Assembly (NCBI RefSeq): GCF_022410465.1
Contig: NZ_JAJSON010000022.1
Coordinates: 1-58,921, forward strand
DNA length: 58,921 nt
Direction of reading: 5' to 3'
Origin: Christiangramia crocea
GTDB lineage: Bacteria > Bacteroidota > Bacteroidia > Flavobacteriales > Flavobacteriaceae
The notes below the pieces were generated by a model. That model was not told where the DNA came from, did no database searches, and was given only the letters and a program-made list of their open reading frames with translations. The position numbers were made by a program, and so were the translations under genes. Shown in pieces: positions 9,188-18,108 of the stretch (the stretch's first letter is position 1; the number at the start of each line of letters is the position of its first letter).

Positions 9188-9219
9188 AAAAAGGGCCAGC
9201 CTCTAGCCTGAACCCTTTT
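9188..9219. terminator. Terminator-like hairpin with conserved loop (copy 2)
   Basis: An A-rich/GGG arm pairs with a CCCTTTT arm around the core CAGCCTCTAGCCTG, which is identical to that of the hairpin at 7331-7362 although the outer stems differ. It sits between the convergent S41 and CAP genes and can serve the minus-strand CAP gene. Confidence 0.65.
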
Positions 9220-9249
9220 CAGATTTGGGGGGAAAACAAAACTTGCGGT

Positions 9250-9756
9250 TTATTTTTTTATAAATATGTTCGTGAAATAATTTTTTCCTTCTGCATCCTG
9301 TCTAACTGAAATCCCGAAGTGAGTGTGATTGGCTTCAATGTTATCCTTGTGCCCTTTACTCTTTAACCAGGCATTAATAACGGCGTCTGCTGTTCTGTAA
9401 CCAAAGGCTACATTTTCACTAACCGACTGAGCTCCTACTTCATCCATCAAAAAAGAAGCCCTTTGAGCAAAATTCTCATGACTTACCGCACCCTGCCCGA
9501 TCATGTATTCATTGTGATCTTCAGATTCCACTGAAAGTTCAGCAAGTGGCTTTAATTCGTTTAAGCCTAAAGCTTTTCTGTAAATATTAAGATCTTCAAG
9601 GATTTCAACCTCGATAGCATTATAATTATATTCTACCTTATTTGTTACGACCTGATTATAGGCAGTAACCTCATCTTCTACATTATCTTTTGAACATGAT
9701 GTAAGAAACACCGTACAAAAAATTAACATAAATCCTGTTAATGTAATTCTTTTCAT
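9250..9756 (-). CDS. CAP-domain (SCP/PR1-like) lipoprotein
   Basis: 168 residues. A signal peptide ends in the lipobox FLTSC (Cys21), followed by SKDNVEDE, an acidic lysine-containing tail close to the surface-export signal. The mature part matches the bacterial CAP domain: HNEYM, a central VSHENF, SENVAFG, and a terminal WLKSKGHKDNIEANHTHFGI with the conserved GHxxNI signature. Bacterial CAP proteins are extracytoplasmic and of largely unknown activity, so no reaction is assigned. Monocistronic, reading towards the S41 gene, with a palindrome upstream at 9781-9803. Confidence 0.82.
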   Translation of the reverse strand: MKRITLTGFMLIFCTVFLTSCSKDNVEDEVTAYNQVVTNKVEYNYNAIEVEILEDLNIYRKALGLNELKPLAELSVESEDHNEYMIGQGAVSHENFAQRASFLMDEVGAQSVSENVAFGYRTADAVINAWLKSKGHKDNIEANHTHFGISVRQDAEGKNYFTNIFIKK

Positions 9757-9780
9757 AGGTTCAAATGTTAGACTCAGGGA

Positions 9781-9803
9781 CGATAAATGTACATTATTTA
9801 TCG
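9781..9803. promoter_or_regulatory. Palindrome upstream of CAP lipoprotein gene
   Basis: CGATAAAT (9781-9788) and ATTTATCG (9796-9803) are perfect 8-bp arms about a 7-base centre, about 25 bp upstream of the CAP start codon. A regulator site is possible. No binding family is recognised. Confidence 0.35.
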
Positions 9804-9932
9804 ACTAAAAACACTCAAACCTTAATAAAAAACTAAATTTTTGTATTTTTTAACATTTATTGTAGGAATTTACAGTCATTAATCTCGTATTCAATCGATT
9901 AACTGTTTGGTAGAGAGAAAAATAAATCTGTG

Positions 9933-10841
9933 TTATTCGACGGTTATTTCTTTACCGTCATCGGCTAAAATAATCTTGGGAAACACAGTTTCCGCTTCGG
10001 TTTTAAATAGTTCGATATTATCATACCGGGTAGAGTAATGACCGAGAATTAATGTTTTCACACCGGCCTTTTTTGCGATGGTGGCAGCCTGCCTGGCAGT
10101 AGCATGTTTGGTAGGAAATGCGAGATCAAGTTCCTGTTCCAGGAAAGTAGATTCATGATATAGGGCCGTCACATTCCTGATTAACGGAACTATATCCTCA
10201 TCGTAAACGGTGTCGCTGCAAAAAGCATATGATTTGGGGGGTATGGGATCTGAAGTTACCAAATGATTGGCAATAAGCTTCCCGTCTTCTGAAACTACAT
10301 CTTTACCTTTTTTAAGGCTTTTATACAGGCTTACATCGATATTATATTTTACAGCCTCATTGATTAGAAGCTTGCGATCTCCTTCTTTTTCCCTGAATAA
10401 AAAACCATTGGTATAAATCCTGTGCTTTAAAGGGATAGTGCTCACACTAACTTTGGTGTCTTCATACACAAGCTGTGGTTCTTTTGAAGTGAGTTCATGA
10501 AAGATAAGCGGATAATTGGTCCATGAATTAGCCAGTTTTAACTGAAGGGTGATGATCTCTTTTATTCCCTTAGGACCGTATATATGTAGCTCCTTTTCAC
10601 GATTTAGAAGCCTGAATGTTGAGACAAGACCAACAAGACCATAAAAATGGTCGCCATGTAAATGGGAAATAAAAATATGCTTTATCCTGGAAAATTTGAT
10701 CCTGTTCTTACGCAGCTGAACCTGAGTACCCTCCCCGCAATCTATAAGAAAAAGGTGGTTGTTTATTTCCAGTACCTGCGAAGTAGGATTGGTAAAACTG
10801 CGCGGTGTGGCAGCATAACAACCCAGAATGCTTACTTTCAT
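9933..10841 (-). CDS. rnz: Ribonuclease Z (tRNA 3' endonuclease)
   Basis: 302 residues, the standard length of the short RNase Z form. A metallo-beta-lactamase fold with the zinc motif HLHGDH (His60, His62, Asp64, His65), preceded by DCGEGTQ. C-terminal metal ligands lie in YHESTF and in LGHYSTRY, and KHATARQAA is the family's conserved signature. It cuts pre-tRNA after the discriminator base to prepare for CCA addition. It follows a small STAS-like gene by 39 bp, a pairing I recall from other flavobacteria, and belongs to the pyrR-pyrB direction of transcription. Confidence 0.95.
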   Translation of the reverse strand: MKVSILGCYAATPRSFTNPTSQVLEINNHLFLIDCGEGTQVQLRKNRIKFSRIKHIFISHLHGDHFYGLVGLVSTFRLLNREKELHIYGPKGIKEIITLQLKLANSWTNYPLIFHELTSKEPQLVYEDTKVSVSTIPLKHRIYTNGFLFREKEGDRKLLINEAVKYNIDVSLYKSLKKGKDVVSEDGKLIANHLVTSDPIPPKSYAFCSDTVYDEDIVPLIRNVTALYHESTFLEQELDLAFPTKHATARQAATIAKKAGVKTLILGHYSTRYDNIELFKTEAETVFPKIILADDGKEITVE

Positions 10842-10880
10842 TAAAATGTTTTTACTGTTGACGGGGACTCTTCTTATATT

Positions 10881-11213
10881 CTAGAATCCCAGATCTCTCT
10901 GGATTTCGTCCATCTGTACCATATCTTCGGCTTCCTGAAGTGAAGGAACCACCACAAGTTCATCTGGTAGCTCATCGATCCCAACCGAATCATTTACAAT
11001 TACAAAACTCTTGTTGTGACTTCTGTGAAAATTCGATATTTCAAGGAATCCAAGCAGACTATTGGCTTCAATATCTTTATGATCCAAAAGATATACCACT
11101 ACATTCTCATTCTTAATATCATCATGATGCTTTGTGAGTTCAGATGAAAAATCGGTTAGGCTATCGGCATCATTCTCAATAAGAAGAAAATTTTCTTTTC
11201 TGGCAGTTTTCAT
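10881..11213 (-). CDS. Small STAS-like hypothetical protein upstream of rnz
   Basis: 110 residues, cytoplasmic. The middle shows a beta-alpha-beta pattern: VVVYLLDH, a helix around LLGFLEISNFHR, then KSFVIVND. A C-terminal helix QEAEDMVQMDEIQRDLGF follows. This arrangement resembles STAS (anti-anti-sigma) folds, but no conserved phosphorylatable serine is evident, so a sigma-regulatory function should not be assumed. It lies 59 bp after pyrB and 39 bp before rnz on the same strand and may share their transcript. Function unknown. Confidence 0.7.
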   Translation of the reverse strand: MKTARKENFLLIENDADSLTDFSSELTKHHDDIKNENVVVYLLDHKDIEANSLLGFLEISNFHRSHNKSFVIVNDSVGIDELPDELVVVPSLQEAEDMVQMDEIQRDLGF

Positions 11214-11272
11214 AATAAATATCTATTTCTGTTTAAAGTTAACAAAAACCGATTTCTGTATAAAGAAAGTCT

Positions 11273-12205
11273 TTATTGTTTGATCTTCGAGGCTAAAAGA
11301 TAGATCGCTGCCATTCGAATGGCAACCCCATTTTGCACCTGATCCAGGATGATGGCATTTTCAGAATCGGCCACATCGCTGGTGATCTCCACTCCCCGGT
11401 TGATAGGTCCCGGGTGCATAATAACGATCTCCTTATCCAGGCTTTCAAGCAATTTCTTATTCAGACCGAACTGTTTTACATATTCTCTAGTACTTGGAAA
11501 ATAGCTAATATCCATTCGTTCATTCTGAACCCTAAGCATATTGGCAACATCACACCATTCCAATGCCTTTCTAAGATTGGTTTCCACCTCTACCCCTAAA
11601 GATTCAATATACTTTGGCAACAATGTTTTGGGACCGCACACCTTCACCTCAGCTCCCTGAAGCTGTAAGGCAAAAATATTGGAAAGTGCCACCCGGCTAT
11701 GGAGAATATCTCCCACAATCACCACCTTCTTTCCTTTAACCTCTCCCAGTTTTTCTCTTATGGAATAGGAATCCAAAAGGGCTTGTGTAGGGTGTTCATG
11801 AGCTCCATCCCCCGCGTTAATAATACTCGCATTTACATGTTTGGAAAGAAAGATCCCCGCTCCCGGATTAGGATGTCGCATCACCACCATATCCACTTTC
11901 ATGGAAAGTATATTGTTCACAGTATCGATTAGCGTTTCTCCTTTTTTTACAGATGATGAAGCAGCTGAAAAATTGATCACATCAGCACTTAGACGTTTTT
12001 CAGCAAGTTCAAAAGAAAGCCGTGTTCTGGTACTGTTCTCAAAAAATAGATTGGCAATGGTAATATCCCTTAAGGAAGGGACTTTTTTAATGGGACGGTT
12101 GATTACTTCTTTAAAATGATCGGCAGTTTTGAAGATAAGTTCTATATCCTCCCGCTTTAGGTATTTAATTCCCAGTAAGTGATTTACACTTAATTCGCTG
12201 CTCAT
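11273..12205 (-). CDS. pyrB: Aspartate carbamoyltransferase catalytic subunit
   Basis: 310 residues, full length. The carbamoyl-phosphate motif STRTR lies at 58-62 (within FFENSTRTRLSFE). HPTQALLD and the C-terminal HPGPINRG loop are also present. It condenses carbamoyl phosphate with aspartate in the first committed step of pyrimidine synthesis. It follows pyrR by only 7 bp, so the two are co-transcribed and expression is probably coupled to uracil-nucleotide status. No regulatory pyrI gene is adjacent. Confidence 0.96.
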   Translation of the reverse strand: MSSELSVNHLLGIKYLKREDIELIFKTADHFKEVINRPIKKVPSLRDITIANLFFENSTRTRLSFELAEKRLSADVINFSAASSSVKKGETLIDTVNNILSMKVDMVVMRHPNPGAGIFLSKHVNASIINAGDGAHEHPTQALLDSYSIREKLGEVKGKKVVIVGDILHSRVALSNIFALQLQGAEVKVCGPKTLLPKYIESLGVEVETNLRKALEWCDVANMLRVQNERMDISYFPSTREYVKQFGLNKKLLESLDKEIVIMHPGPINRGVEITSDVADSENAIILDQVQNGVAIRMAAIYLLASKIKQ

Positions 12206-12212
12206 TTTTTAT

Positions 12213-12752
12213 TTATTTTGAAATCAGGTAAACAGCATCCTCACCATCCTTTTCCTTCCAGCTTACCTTTACTTTTTCTTCATTAATTGCATCAACCTGC
12301 CTCCCATTATAATCGGGTTGAATAGGTAAATGTCTGCTAAAGCGTCGGTCTATCAGGCTTAACAGCTCGATCTCACGTGGCCTTCCAAAAGACTGGATCG
12401 CTGTTAAAGCCGCACGAATGCTACGCCCTGTATACAGTACATCATCAATAAAGACCACCCGCTTATCTTCCACGATAAAATCGATTCTCGTCTTATTTGC
12501 CTCAAGAGGTTTTTCTCCCCGTCTAAAATCGTCGCGGTAAAATGTAATATCCAGCTGGCCGCTCTTAATATCGTTCAAGCCATATTCTTCTTTAAGGATC
12601 TTTTCAATTCGGCTGGCAACAAATACGCCCCTGGGCTGAATGCCTATAAGTACAGTATCTTTAAAATCGGTATGCTTTTCTACTAACTGACAAGCCAAAC
12701 GGTGTAGAATAATGTTGAGTTGGTTAGAGTCTAATAGTACTTTCCGGCTCAT
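12213..12752 (-). CDS. pyrR: PyrR bifunctional pyrimidine regulator / uracil phosphoribosyltransferase
   Basis: About 179 residues from the chosen ATG at 12752 (SRKVLLDSNQLNIILHRLA), which matches the usual PyrR N-terminus. A longer in-frame ATG at 12776 adds eight residues but lies inside the promoter -7 box at 12774-12781, so it is unlikely to be transcribed. The PRPP-binding motif VVFIDDVLYTGRSIRAAL and the QPRG segment near residue 45 are intact. In Firmicutes PyrR is an RNA-binding attenuator. In Bacteroidota the regulatory role is less established, and I see no clear attenuator upstream here. First gene of the pyrR-pyrB unit. Confidence 0.93.
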   Translation of the reverse strand: MSRKVLLDSNQLNIILHRLACQLVEKHTDFKDTVLIGIQPRGVFVASRIEKILKEEYGLNDIKSGQLDITFYRDDFRRGEKPLEANKTRIDFIVEDKRVVFIDDVLYTGRSIRAALTAIQSFGRPREIELLSLIDRRFSRHLPIQPDYNGRQVDAINEEKVKVSWKEKDGEDAVYLISK

Positions 12753-12773
12753 GAGACTATTTGTGAATTGCAA

Positions 12774-12781
12774 CAAAAGTA
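12774..12781 (-). promoter_or_regulatory. Promoter -7 box (TACTTTTG) for pyrR-pyrB
   Basis: TACTTTTG on the minus strand matches the Bacteroidota TAnnTTTG box. It predicts a transcript start near 12768 and a ~15-nt leader to the ATG at 12752. No convincing -33 TTTG at the usual spacing. Confidence 0.4.
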
Positions 12782-12931
12782 AGGTTTTTTTGGATTAGAT
12801 AATAGTCTTGACCTTATCAAATTGAATGAATTTCAATGGAGGTAAAAGTCCCCGTTTTTTCTAAATTTATAGAGTTATAAGATTTTGATGTAAACTTAAT
12901 TTGATTTTCAGAATCTGAAAAATTTCGGAAT

Positions 12932-13540
12932 ATGTTCAACAGCAAAGAAATAAGATGGTTCTCCAAAACCGAAGATAAGGCGATAAGTAACTGGTTTAAA
13001 AAGAAGTCTTATAGCTTTGAGGATACAGAGGCAAGAACTGATTTTTATCTTCCGCTTACCGGAAAAAAGGAAATTGGGATTAAATTAAGGGAAGGTAAAA
13101 TTGAAGTTAAACAATTGATCGCTGAGCCGGAAAAAGGAAATTTATCAGCTAATGCCGAAGGTTTTTTTGAACGTTATTCAAAATGGAGTTTTTCAACTTC
13201 GGAAAACGACTCATTAAGCAAAGAGATCATTACTGAAAAGAAATATGACTGGCTTGATGTAAAAAAAGAACGCATGGGTGTCAAATTAAAGAAGGAAACA
13301 AACGGAAACACAGCCATTGTGAAGATAGACGAATTTATTTCATACGGATGCCAGATAGAATACACCAGAATTAAGGTAAAAGAGACGACCTGGTACAGCT
13401 TTGGGCTGGAATGGTTTGGTGAAAAGGAATTGGAAGTCGATCAGGCATTAATCCATGAGATCCTTGGTGATTCCCGTCTAAACCCTGATGAATCCATGGG
13501 ATATGCCGAATTTCTTAACCTGGAAATATTTTCAGGATAA
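12932..13540 (+). CDS. Hypothetical protein, possibly CYTH-like
   Basis: 202 residues, soluble, no signal peptide. The sequence is rich in alternating charged/hydrophobic beta strands (RTDFYLP, IGIKLREGKIEVKQL, YSFGLEWFGEKELEVDQAL), reminiscent of the CYTH/triphosphate tunnel fold, where Arg and Lys in such strands bind triphosphate. The usual ExExK start motif is not evident; only EIRWF is seen at the N-terminus. The assignment is therefore a weak fold-level inference. Monocistronic, convergent with the hydrolase gene that ends 8 bp later. No other member recognised. Confidence 0.6.
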   Translation: MFNSKEIRWFSKTEDKAISNWFKKKSYSFEDTEARTDFYLPLTGKKEIGIKLREGKIEVKQLIAEPEKGNLSANAEGFFERYSKWSFSTSENDSLSKEIITEKKYDWLDVKKERMGVKLKKETNGNTAIVKIDEFISYGCQIEYTRIKVKETTWYSFGLEWFGEKELEVDQALIHEILGDSRLNPDESMGYAEFLNLEIFSG

Positions 13541-13548
13541 ATGCTGAC

Positions 13549-14556
13549 TTAATTAACAGAACCCAACTCTATATTCATTTTTTCGGTCAAAAAGCTAACA
13601 ATTTCCTTTTCTACGATTTCTGTGTCACTTGATTTAATGTCACTCCCAATAAAATGTGTTTTTGGCCTTTTGAGTGGACTAAGCTGTACCAAAGAATCCG
13701 GCGTCTTGAATAGCTTATGCGCATTAGAATAAACACTCACTTCTACATGCTGATCTTCCTCCAGGAAATTTTTATGATAGTATAATGTAAGCACAGGGCA
13801 ATTAACATTTTCGAAAGTTTTAGGTTTCATGCTTGTCTCTACCAATACCTGCAGATCTACCAGAGCCCTGGATGGATAAATCGTATCCCAATACTGGGTA
13901 GCGATTTCGCTGTCATGTTCGATCTTCTTGCTATCCCCGAAAGAAATCATCCTTGCTATTTCATAACCCCAGGGAGAGTTAAGCACAAAGGTTGCTGGTA
14001 CATCATCCTCTAAATTGGGAGAAAGATTGATTAGAGCATGAACCCGGTCTGGAAAGGTGGCAGCCAGTTTTATAGCCAGCGTTCCACCAGTTGAGGTGCT
14101 CATAATGATCACCTTTTTTCCCAGTTTTTCACCTATCACCAAAGCCTGTTTTGCAGACTCCCAGGCATTTTCACCTGAAAAATCATTAAGTGAAGCAGGA
14201 GGCTTTAAACCGTGACCAGCCCATCGTGCAAGAAAGAGATTAGCATTTAAAGTATCTGCTATATCAAAATTTACCGGAAATCCATCCCTGTAACTCCCGG
14301 CAAAACCATGCAGATATACAAGACTGTATTCAGTAACTTCTGCTCTCCCGTTAGCCCAGATTATGCGTGCCTCATTATCATCACGAACCGGCAATGAATC
14401 TTCGTGCTGCTTTATAAATAATTCAAGCTCCTTGAGGTTTGAGGTCAGTTCCGGAAGTTCTTCAGAATAATTGGGTTGCTGTGGCACAGGACCGGAAAAA
14501 TAACCAATTACAATTCCAGCCAGAAGAAGAAGTATAAACCAGTAACGTTTTTTCAT
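13549..14556 (-). CDS. Exported or membrane-anchored alpha/beta hydrolase
   Basis: 335 residues. The N-terminal hydrophobic segment (about 4-21, YWFILLLLAGIVIGYF) is a signal anchor or uncleaved signal peptide. The alpha/beta hydrolase core starts with LVYLHGFAGSYRDG (oxyanion region), followed by RWAGHG and the nucleophile elbow MSTSTGGT, a variant of GxSxG. The catalytic acid probably lies in the region of CPVLTLYYHKN, and THFIGS supplies the His. The substrate is unknown; esterase or lipase activity is only a family-level guess. It stands alone between convergent and divergent neighbours. Confidence 0.8.
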   Translation of the reverse strand: MKKRYWFILLLLAGIVIGYFSGPVPQQPNYSEELPELTSNLKELELFIKQHEDSLPVRDDNEARIIWANGRAEVTEYSLVYLHGFAGSYRDGFPVNFDIADTLNANLFLARWAGHGLKPPASLNDFSGENAWESAKQALVIGEKLGKKVIIMSTSTGGTLAIKLAATFPDRVHALINLSPNLEDDVPATFVLNSPWGYEIARMISFGDSKKIEHDSEIATQYWDTIYPSRALVDLQVLVETSMKPKTFENVNCPVLTLYYHKNFLEEDQHVEVSVYSNAHKLFKTPDSLVQLSPLKRPKTHFIGSDIKSSDTEIVEKEIVSFLTEKMNIELGSVN

Positions 14557-14654
14557 TTTTCAATTATAGCTAAATGAAATGAGAATAATAAGCTTTAAAT
14601 TTTCTTTATTTGCCAAAGTTTTATTCAGCAGGCCCGGCAAGTAAGATATATCAT

Positions 14655-15500
14655 ATGGATTTTAGAGTTTTAAATCGTACCACCTTAAGTGAAGTGCTTA
14701 GAACATTCAACCAGTCATTTTCAGATTATGTGATACCTCTTCAGCTTACGGAAGACCTCCTAATCAAAAAAATGAAGAATGACGGAATAAACCTGGAACT
14801 ATCTGCTGGAGCCTTTGAAGAAGATAAACTGGCAGGGTTTATTCTTAATGGTACGGGAGTATTCAATGGAATTCCTACTGCCTATAACGGAGGTACCGGA
14901 GTGATCCCCTCAAAAAGGGGAAATAAAATCACCGCCAGGTTATACGAATTTATCCTTCCCTCCCTGAAGAAGGCTCAGGTGGAACAATGCCTGTTAGAAG
15001 TTATCACCTCTAATGGCCCCGCAATTAAGGTCTATGAAAATATAGGGTTCGAAAAGACCAGAGAGCTTATTTGTTTTAAAGGCAGTCCCGTTAAGCATCC
15101 TACTCCACTTTTGCAATCCTTCTCCCTGAATGAATCTGAATCCCTAAATTCTAACCTATACGGCAGTTTTCAGGACTGGAATCCCTCATGGCAAAATTCC
15201 TGGACAGCTATTGAACGTTCGCAGGCTGACTTAAAGATAATTACTGCCGAAAGAAATGAACAAACTGTTGCCTATATAATCTATGATCCTGCTACCGCCA
15301 GGATCTCGCAGTTTGCAGTAAAGCAGCAGTATCGTAACCAGGGACTGGGAACCCTGCTTTTTCAGGAATTACATAAAAGACTGAAAAAAGATATTTCCAT
15401 CCTAAATATTGACGCCAAAGCATATGATACTATTAGCTTCTTAAAGTCAGTTGGTTTAAAATCATTTATCAATCAGTATGAAATGATTATGAATTTATAA
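14655..15500 (+). CDS. Tandem GNAT-domain N-acetyltransferase
   Basis: About 281 residues from the ATG at 14655 (DFRVLNRTTLSEVLRTFNQSF). A TTG further upstream at 14610 would add 15 residues without family-like sequence and is less likely. There are two GNAT halves. The N-terminal half has NGGTGVIPSKRGNKIT, an acetyl-CoA loop of the type QxxGxG/A with substitutions. The C-terminal half has FAVKQQYRNQGLGTLLFQEL, a perfect Q/RxxGxG/A loop, and an FLKSVGLK tail. It probably acetylates a small molecule or peptide; the substrate is unknown. Monocistronic, about 60 bp upstream of the debranching-like enzyme. Confidence 0.82.
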   Translation: MDFRVLNRTTLSEVLRTFNQSFSDYVIPLQLTEDLLIKKMKNDGINLELSAGAFEEDKLAGFILNGTGVFNGIPTAYNGGTGVIPSKRGNKITARLYEFILPSLKKAQVEQCLLEVITSNGPAIKVYENIGFEKTRELICFKGSPVKHPTPLLQSFSLNESESLNSNLYGSFQDWNPSWQNSWTAIERSQADLKIITAERNEQTVAYIIYDPATARISQFAVKQQYRNQGLGTLLFQELHKRLKKDISILNIDAKAYDTISFLKSVGLKSFINQYEMIMNL

Positions 15501-15526
15501 TTGAAAGCAAATTAAACAGATTTTAA

Positions 15527-15559
15527 GTAGCTTTAGCCTTAATATCACTGGAAAGCTAC
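15527..15559 (+). promoter_or_regulatory. Inverted repeat abutting a start codon
   Basis: GTAGCTTT (15527-15534) and AAAGCTAC (15552-15559) are perfect 8-bp arms around a 17-base loop. They end one base before the ATG at 15561. As RNA this stem would occlude the ribosome-binding region. Confidence 0.35.
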
Positions 15560-15560
15560 T

Positions 15561-17939
15561 ATGAAAATATTTTCGACATTTGTTTGTATTCTTCTCCTTA
15601 CCAGCAGCTTTGCGCAGGAGCATATCAGGATTTCAACACTCCTTAAAAACAGTCCTTCTATCGAAGGCAAACCGGAATACCTTGCTTCCCCCTTTGTCAC
15701 TGCAGGAAACAGAGTATATATGGTTGGTCACCAGGATGGCGGATTTCCGGAACTGGGCTGGCACATCCCGGGAGAGATGGGTGGAATATGGAATCATCCA
15801 ATTAAACTTTTTGACGGGATTAAAGCTGAATTGATTTTTGCAAAGGACACTTTAGAGCTTGATAATGCAACTTCGTTCACTAACTACCCTGTTGCCAGCA
15901 AACAGAATTTCAATATTGCGAGTGAGGAAATGGAAATAGAGAGATGGCAATTCGTTCCGCATACTAAGCAAAGCCTGGCGGTCCAGTTCGTAATTAAGAA
16001 TAATGGCTCAACCACAAAAAAATTTAAATTCATATTTAAGGCGTATTCAGACCTGAGGCCCACCTGGCTGGGAGAAAGGACAGATATGATTGATACACCA
16101 GATCGGGCAACATACAATTCCAATAATGATTACTGGCTCATAAAAGATAGCATTAATCCCTGGAGTGCAGTTTATATGGCAGATCGAAAGTCTGGTATTC
16201 ACAAAGTCGTAAGAAATAAATATAATGGCCTAGGAACAGGAACTTCACTCGGTTATGAGTTATCCATTGAACCATCAGCCACCGAAATCATCACTTTTTT
16301 TCTGGCAGGATCCTATAATTCTGTGTCAGAAACTTTAAAAAACTTACGTTATATCCAGGAGAATCTTGAAAAAGAGATCATCTCCAAAAGAAATCATTAT
16401 GAAAAACTGGCTGGATATTCCAGACTTAGAGTTCCCGATAAAAAATTACAGGAAGCCTTTGAATGGTTAAAATATAATTCGGCCTGGCTGGTCCAGGAAG
16501 TTCCCGGAATTGGAACAGGAATTACCGCAGGTATCCCGGATTACCCCTGGTGGTTTGGTGTAGATAGTGAATATGCCCTGAAAGGATATATGGCTGTAGG
16601 GCAAACGGAACCTGTCTATGAGACAATTCGGTTGCTGGACAGTGTTTCAGAAGCTGTGAACGGGAATGGCAGGATAATCCATGAAATGTCTACCAACGGA
16701 GCCGTATTCAATAAAGGGAATATCAATGAAACTCCTCAATTTGCTTCACTAATATGGGAAATATACAATTGGAATGGGGATAAAAAATTCCTGAAAAAAT
16801 ACTTTCCGACGATAAAAAAAGGACTGCATTGGCTCATGATGCAAAATGATGAAAACAAAAATCTTTTACCCGATGGTTTTGGAATGATGGAAATACACGG
16901 ACTGGATAGTGAAATGATAGATGTTGCGGCTTATACCCAGAAAGCTTTCGCAGATGCTTCAAAAATAGCCCTGCAGTTCGACAATGATTCACTTAGCAGG
17001 GATTATAAAAGGAAGGCCGAAAAACTTAAAGAGAAGATCAATAAAGAATTCTGGTCTGAAGAATTTGGATCTTATGCCGACTTTATTGGAACAGACGAAC
17101 AGGCTTTAAGATTGATAGACGATGCCATCATCAGAGCAGATACTTTGGAAAAGCCATGGTCTGTTAAGGAACTTAAGAGGACCAAAGATTATATCCTAAA
17201 GAACCCTTCAAATGAGCCCAGGCCTTTTGTTTTACATCATAACTGGGTAGTAAATACTCCAATGGAAATGGGTATCGCCGATACTGCCAAGGCTAAAATT
17301 GCCCTTAAGACCGCTGAAAATTATACGAACCCCTTTGGAGTCTTTGTTACCGGAATAGATCGAGATGAAACAGTTAGCACTGAAGAAGCTTCCTTTAAGG
17401 GAAGTAAGGCTTTTTCGTATACGGGCGCGGTAATGACCTTACCTACAGGGGTCCAGGCGGTAGCCGAAAACAATTACGGAGATCCTGATAAGGCGCTGGA
17501 CTATTTAAAAAGAATGACTCGTTCTTTCAGTTTCGCTTTTCCCGGCAGTATTTATGAAGTCTCCCCGGACTATGGTATGATCAGCCAGGCATGGAATATT
17601 TACAGTTTTGCCATTCCTATAATTCAGCAGTTTTTCGGTATCCGGCCAATGGCTTCTGAAAAACTAGTGACTATTAAACCACAGATGCCTACCGAATGGA
17701 ATAAGGCCTCCCTGGAAAATATACAAATAGCAGATAATAATATATCTATCCATTATGAAAGGAGTGAAGATATCGAAAGCTACAAGATCATTCAGACGAA
17801 CATGGAATGGAGCATTAAAGTTGACCTGCCAAATACCGAATATATAGTTTCAGATGAAAATATCACCCGCATTGAGAAGAACGGGAGAATTCAGTTCCTG
17901 TCGAATGCTAAAACCCTGGAAATTAAAAGAAAAAAATAA
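15561..17939 (+). CDS. Exported glycogen-debranching-like glycosidase
   Basis: 792 residues with a Sec signal peptide cleaved near SSFAQ. An N-terminal beta-sandwich (about 25-260) is followed by a six-hairpin (alpha/alpha)6 region (about 290-690) and a C-terminal beta module. IPDYPWWFGVDSEYAL (Asp335) resembles the PWF..D segment of amylo-alpha-1,6-glucosidase/GDE_C proteins, and TGIDRDETVSTEEASF lies in the probable active-site cleft. It probably hydrolyses alpha-glucan branch points or a related oligosaccharide in the periplasm. Exact specificity, and even GH family, cannot be fixed by eye. There are no SusC/SusD neighbours, so this is not a classic polysaccharide locus. An inverted repeat abuts its start codon. 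Confidence 0.65.
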   Translation: MKIFSTFVCILLLTSSFAQEHIRISTLLKNSPSIEGKPEYLASPFVTAGNRVYMVGHQDGGFPELGWHIPGEMGGIWNHPIKLFDGIKAELIFAKDTLELDNATSFTNYPVASKQNFNIASEEMEIERWQFVPHTKQSLAVQFVIKNNGSTTKKFKFIFKAYSDLRPTWLGERTDMIDTPDRATYNSNNDYWLIKDSINPWSAVYMADRKSGIHKVVRNKYNGLGTGTSLGYELSIEPSATEIITFFLAGSYNSVSETLKNLRYIQENLEKEIISKRNHYEKLAGYSRLRVPDKKLQEAFEWLKYNSAWLVQEVPGIGTGITAGIPDYPWWFGVDSEYALKGYMAVGQTEPVYETIRLLDSVSEAVNGNGRIIHEMSTNGAVFNKGNINETPQFASLIWEIYNWNGDKKFLKKYFPTIKKGLHWLMMQNDENKNLLPDGFGMMEIHGLDSEMIDVAAYTQKAFADASKIALQFDNDSLSRDYKRKAEKLKEKINKEFWSEEFGSYADFIGTDEQALRLIDDAIIRADTLEKPWSVKELKRTKDYILKNPSNEPRPFVLHHNWVVNTPMEMGIADTAKAKIALKTAENYTNPFGVFVTGIDRDETVSTEEASFKGSKAFSYTGAVMTLPTGVQAVAENNYGDPDKALDYLKRMTRSFSFAFPGSIYEVSPDYGMISQAWNIYSFAIPIIQQFFGIRPMASEKLVTIKPQMPTEWNKASLENIQIADNNISIHYERSEDIESYKIIQTNMEWSIKVDLPNTEYIVSDENITRIEKNGRIQFLSNAKTLEIKRKK

Positions 17940-18108
17940 TTGAGTTCCTCTCTTCAACTACCGCTTAGATGATGGGAACTGAGCATTATACAGGTTAATT
18001 TTTCCCAATATGTTTTTATGAAAAATAAAGATTATCCTGAGAAAGCGATTCATAGCTATTCAGAAAAATATCATTTCAGTCATTAAAAGTTCCGGAACCG
18101 GGAATAAA

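Noticed and set aside
12753-12776. Longer start for pyrR
   Set aside because: It overlaps the promoter -7 box, and PyrR proteins start at the downstream methionine.
14610-14654. TTG start for the tandem GNAT gene
   Set aside because: The extra 15 residues do not look like a GNAT start and an ATG is available at 14655.
18018-18086. 22-codon reading frame between the debranching enzyme and rpsA
   Set aside because: No ribosome-binding site, no homology recognised, and it lies in AT-rich sequence before a terminator. Chance length.
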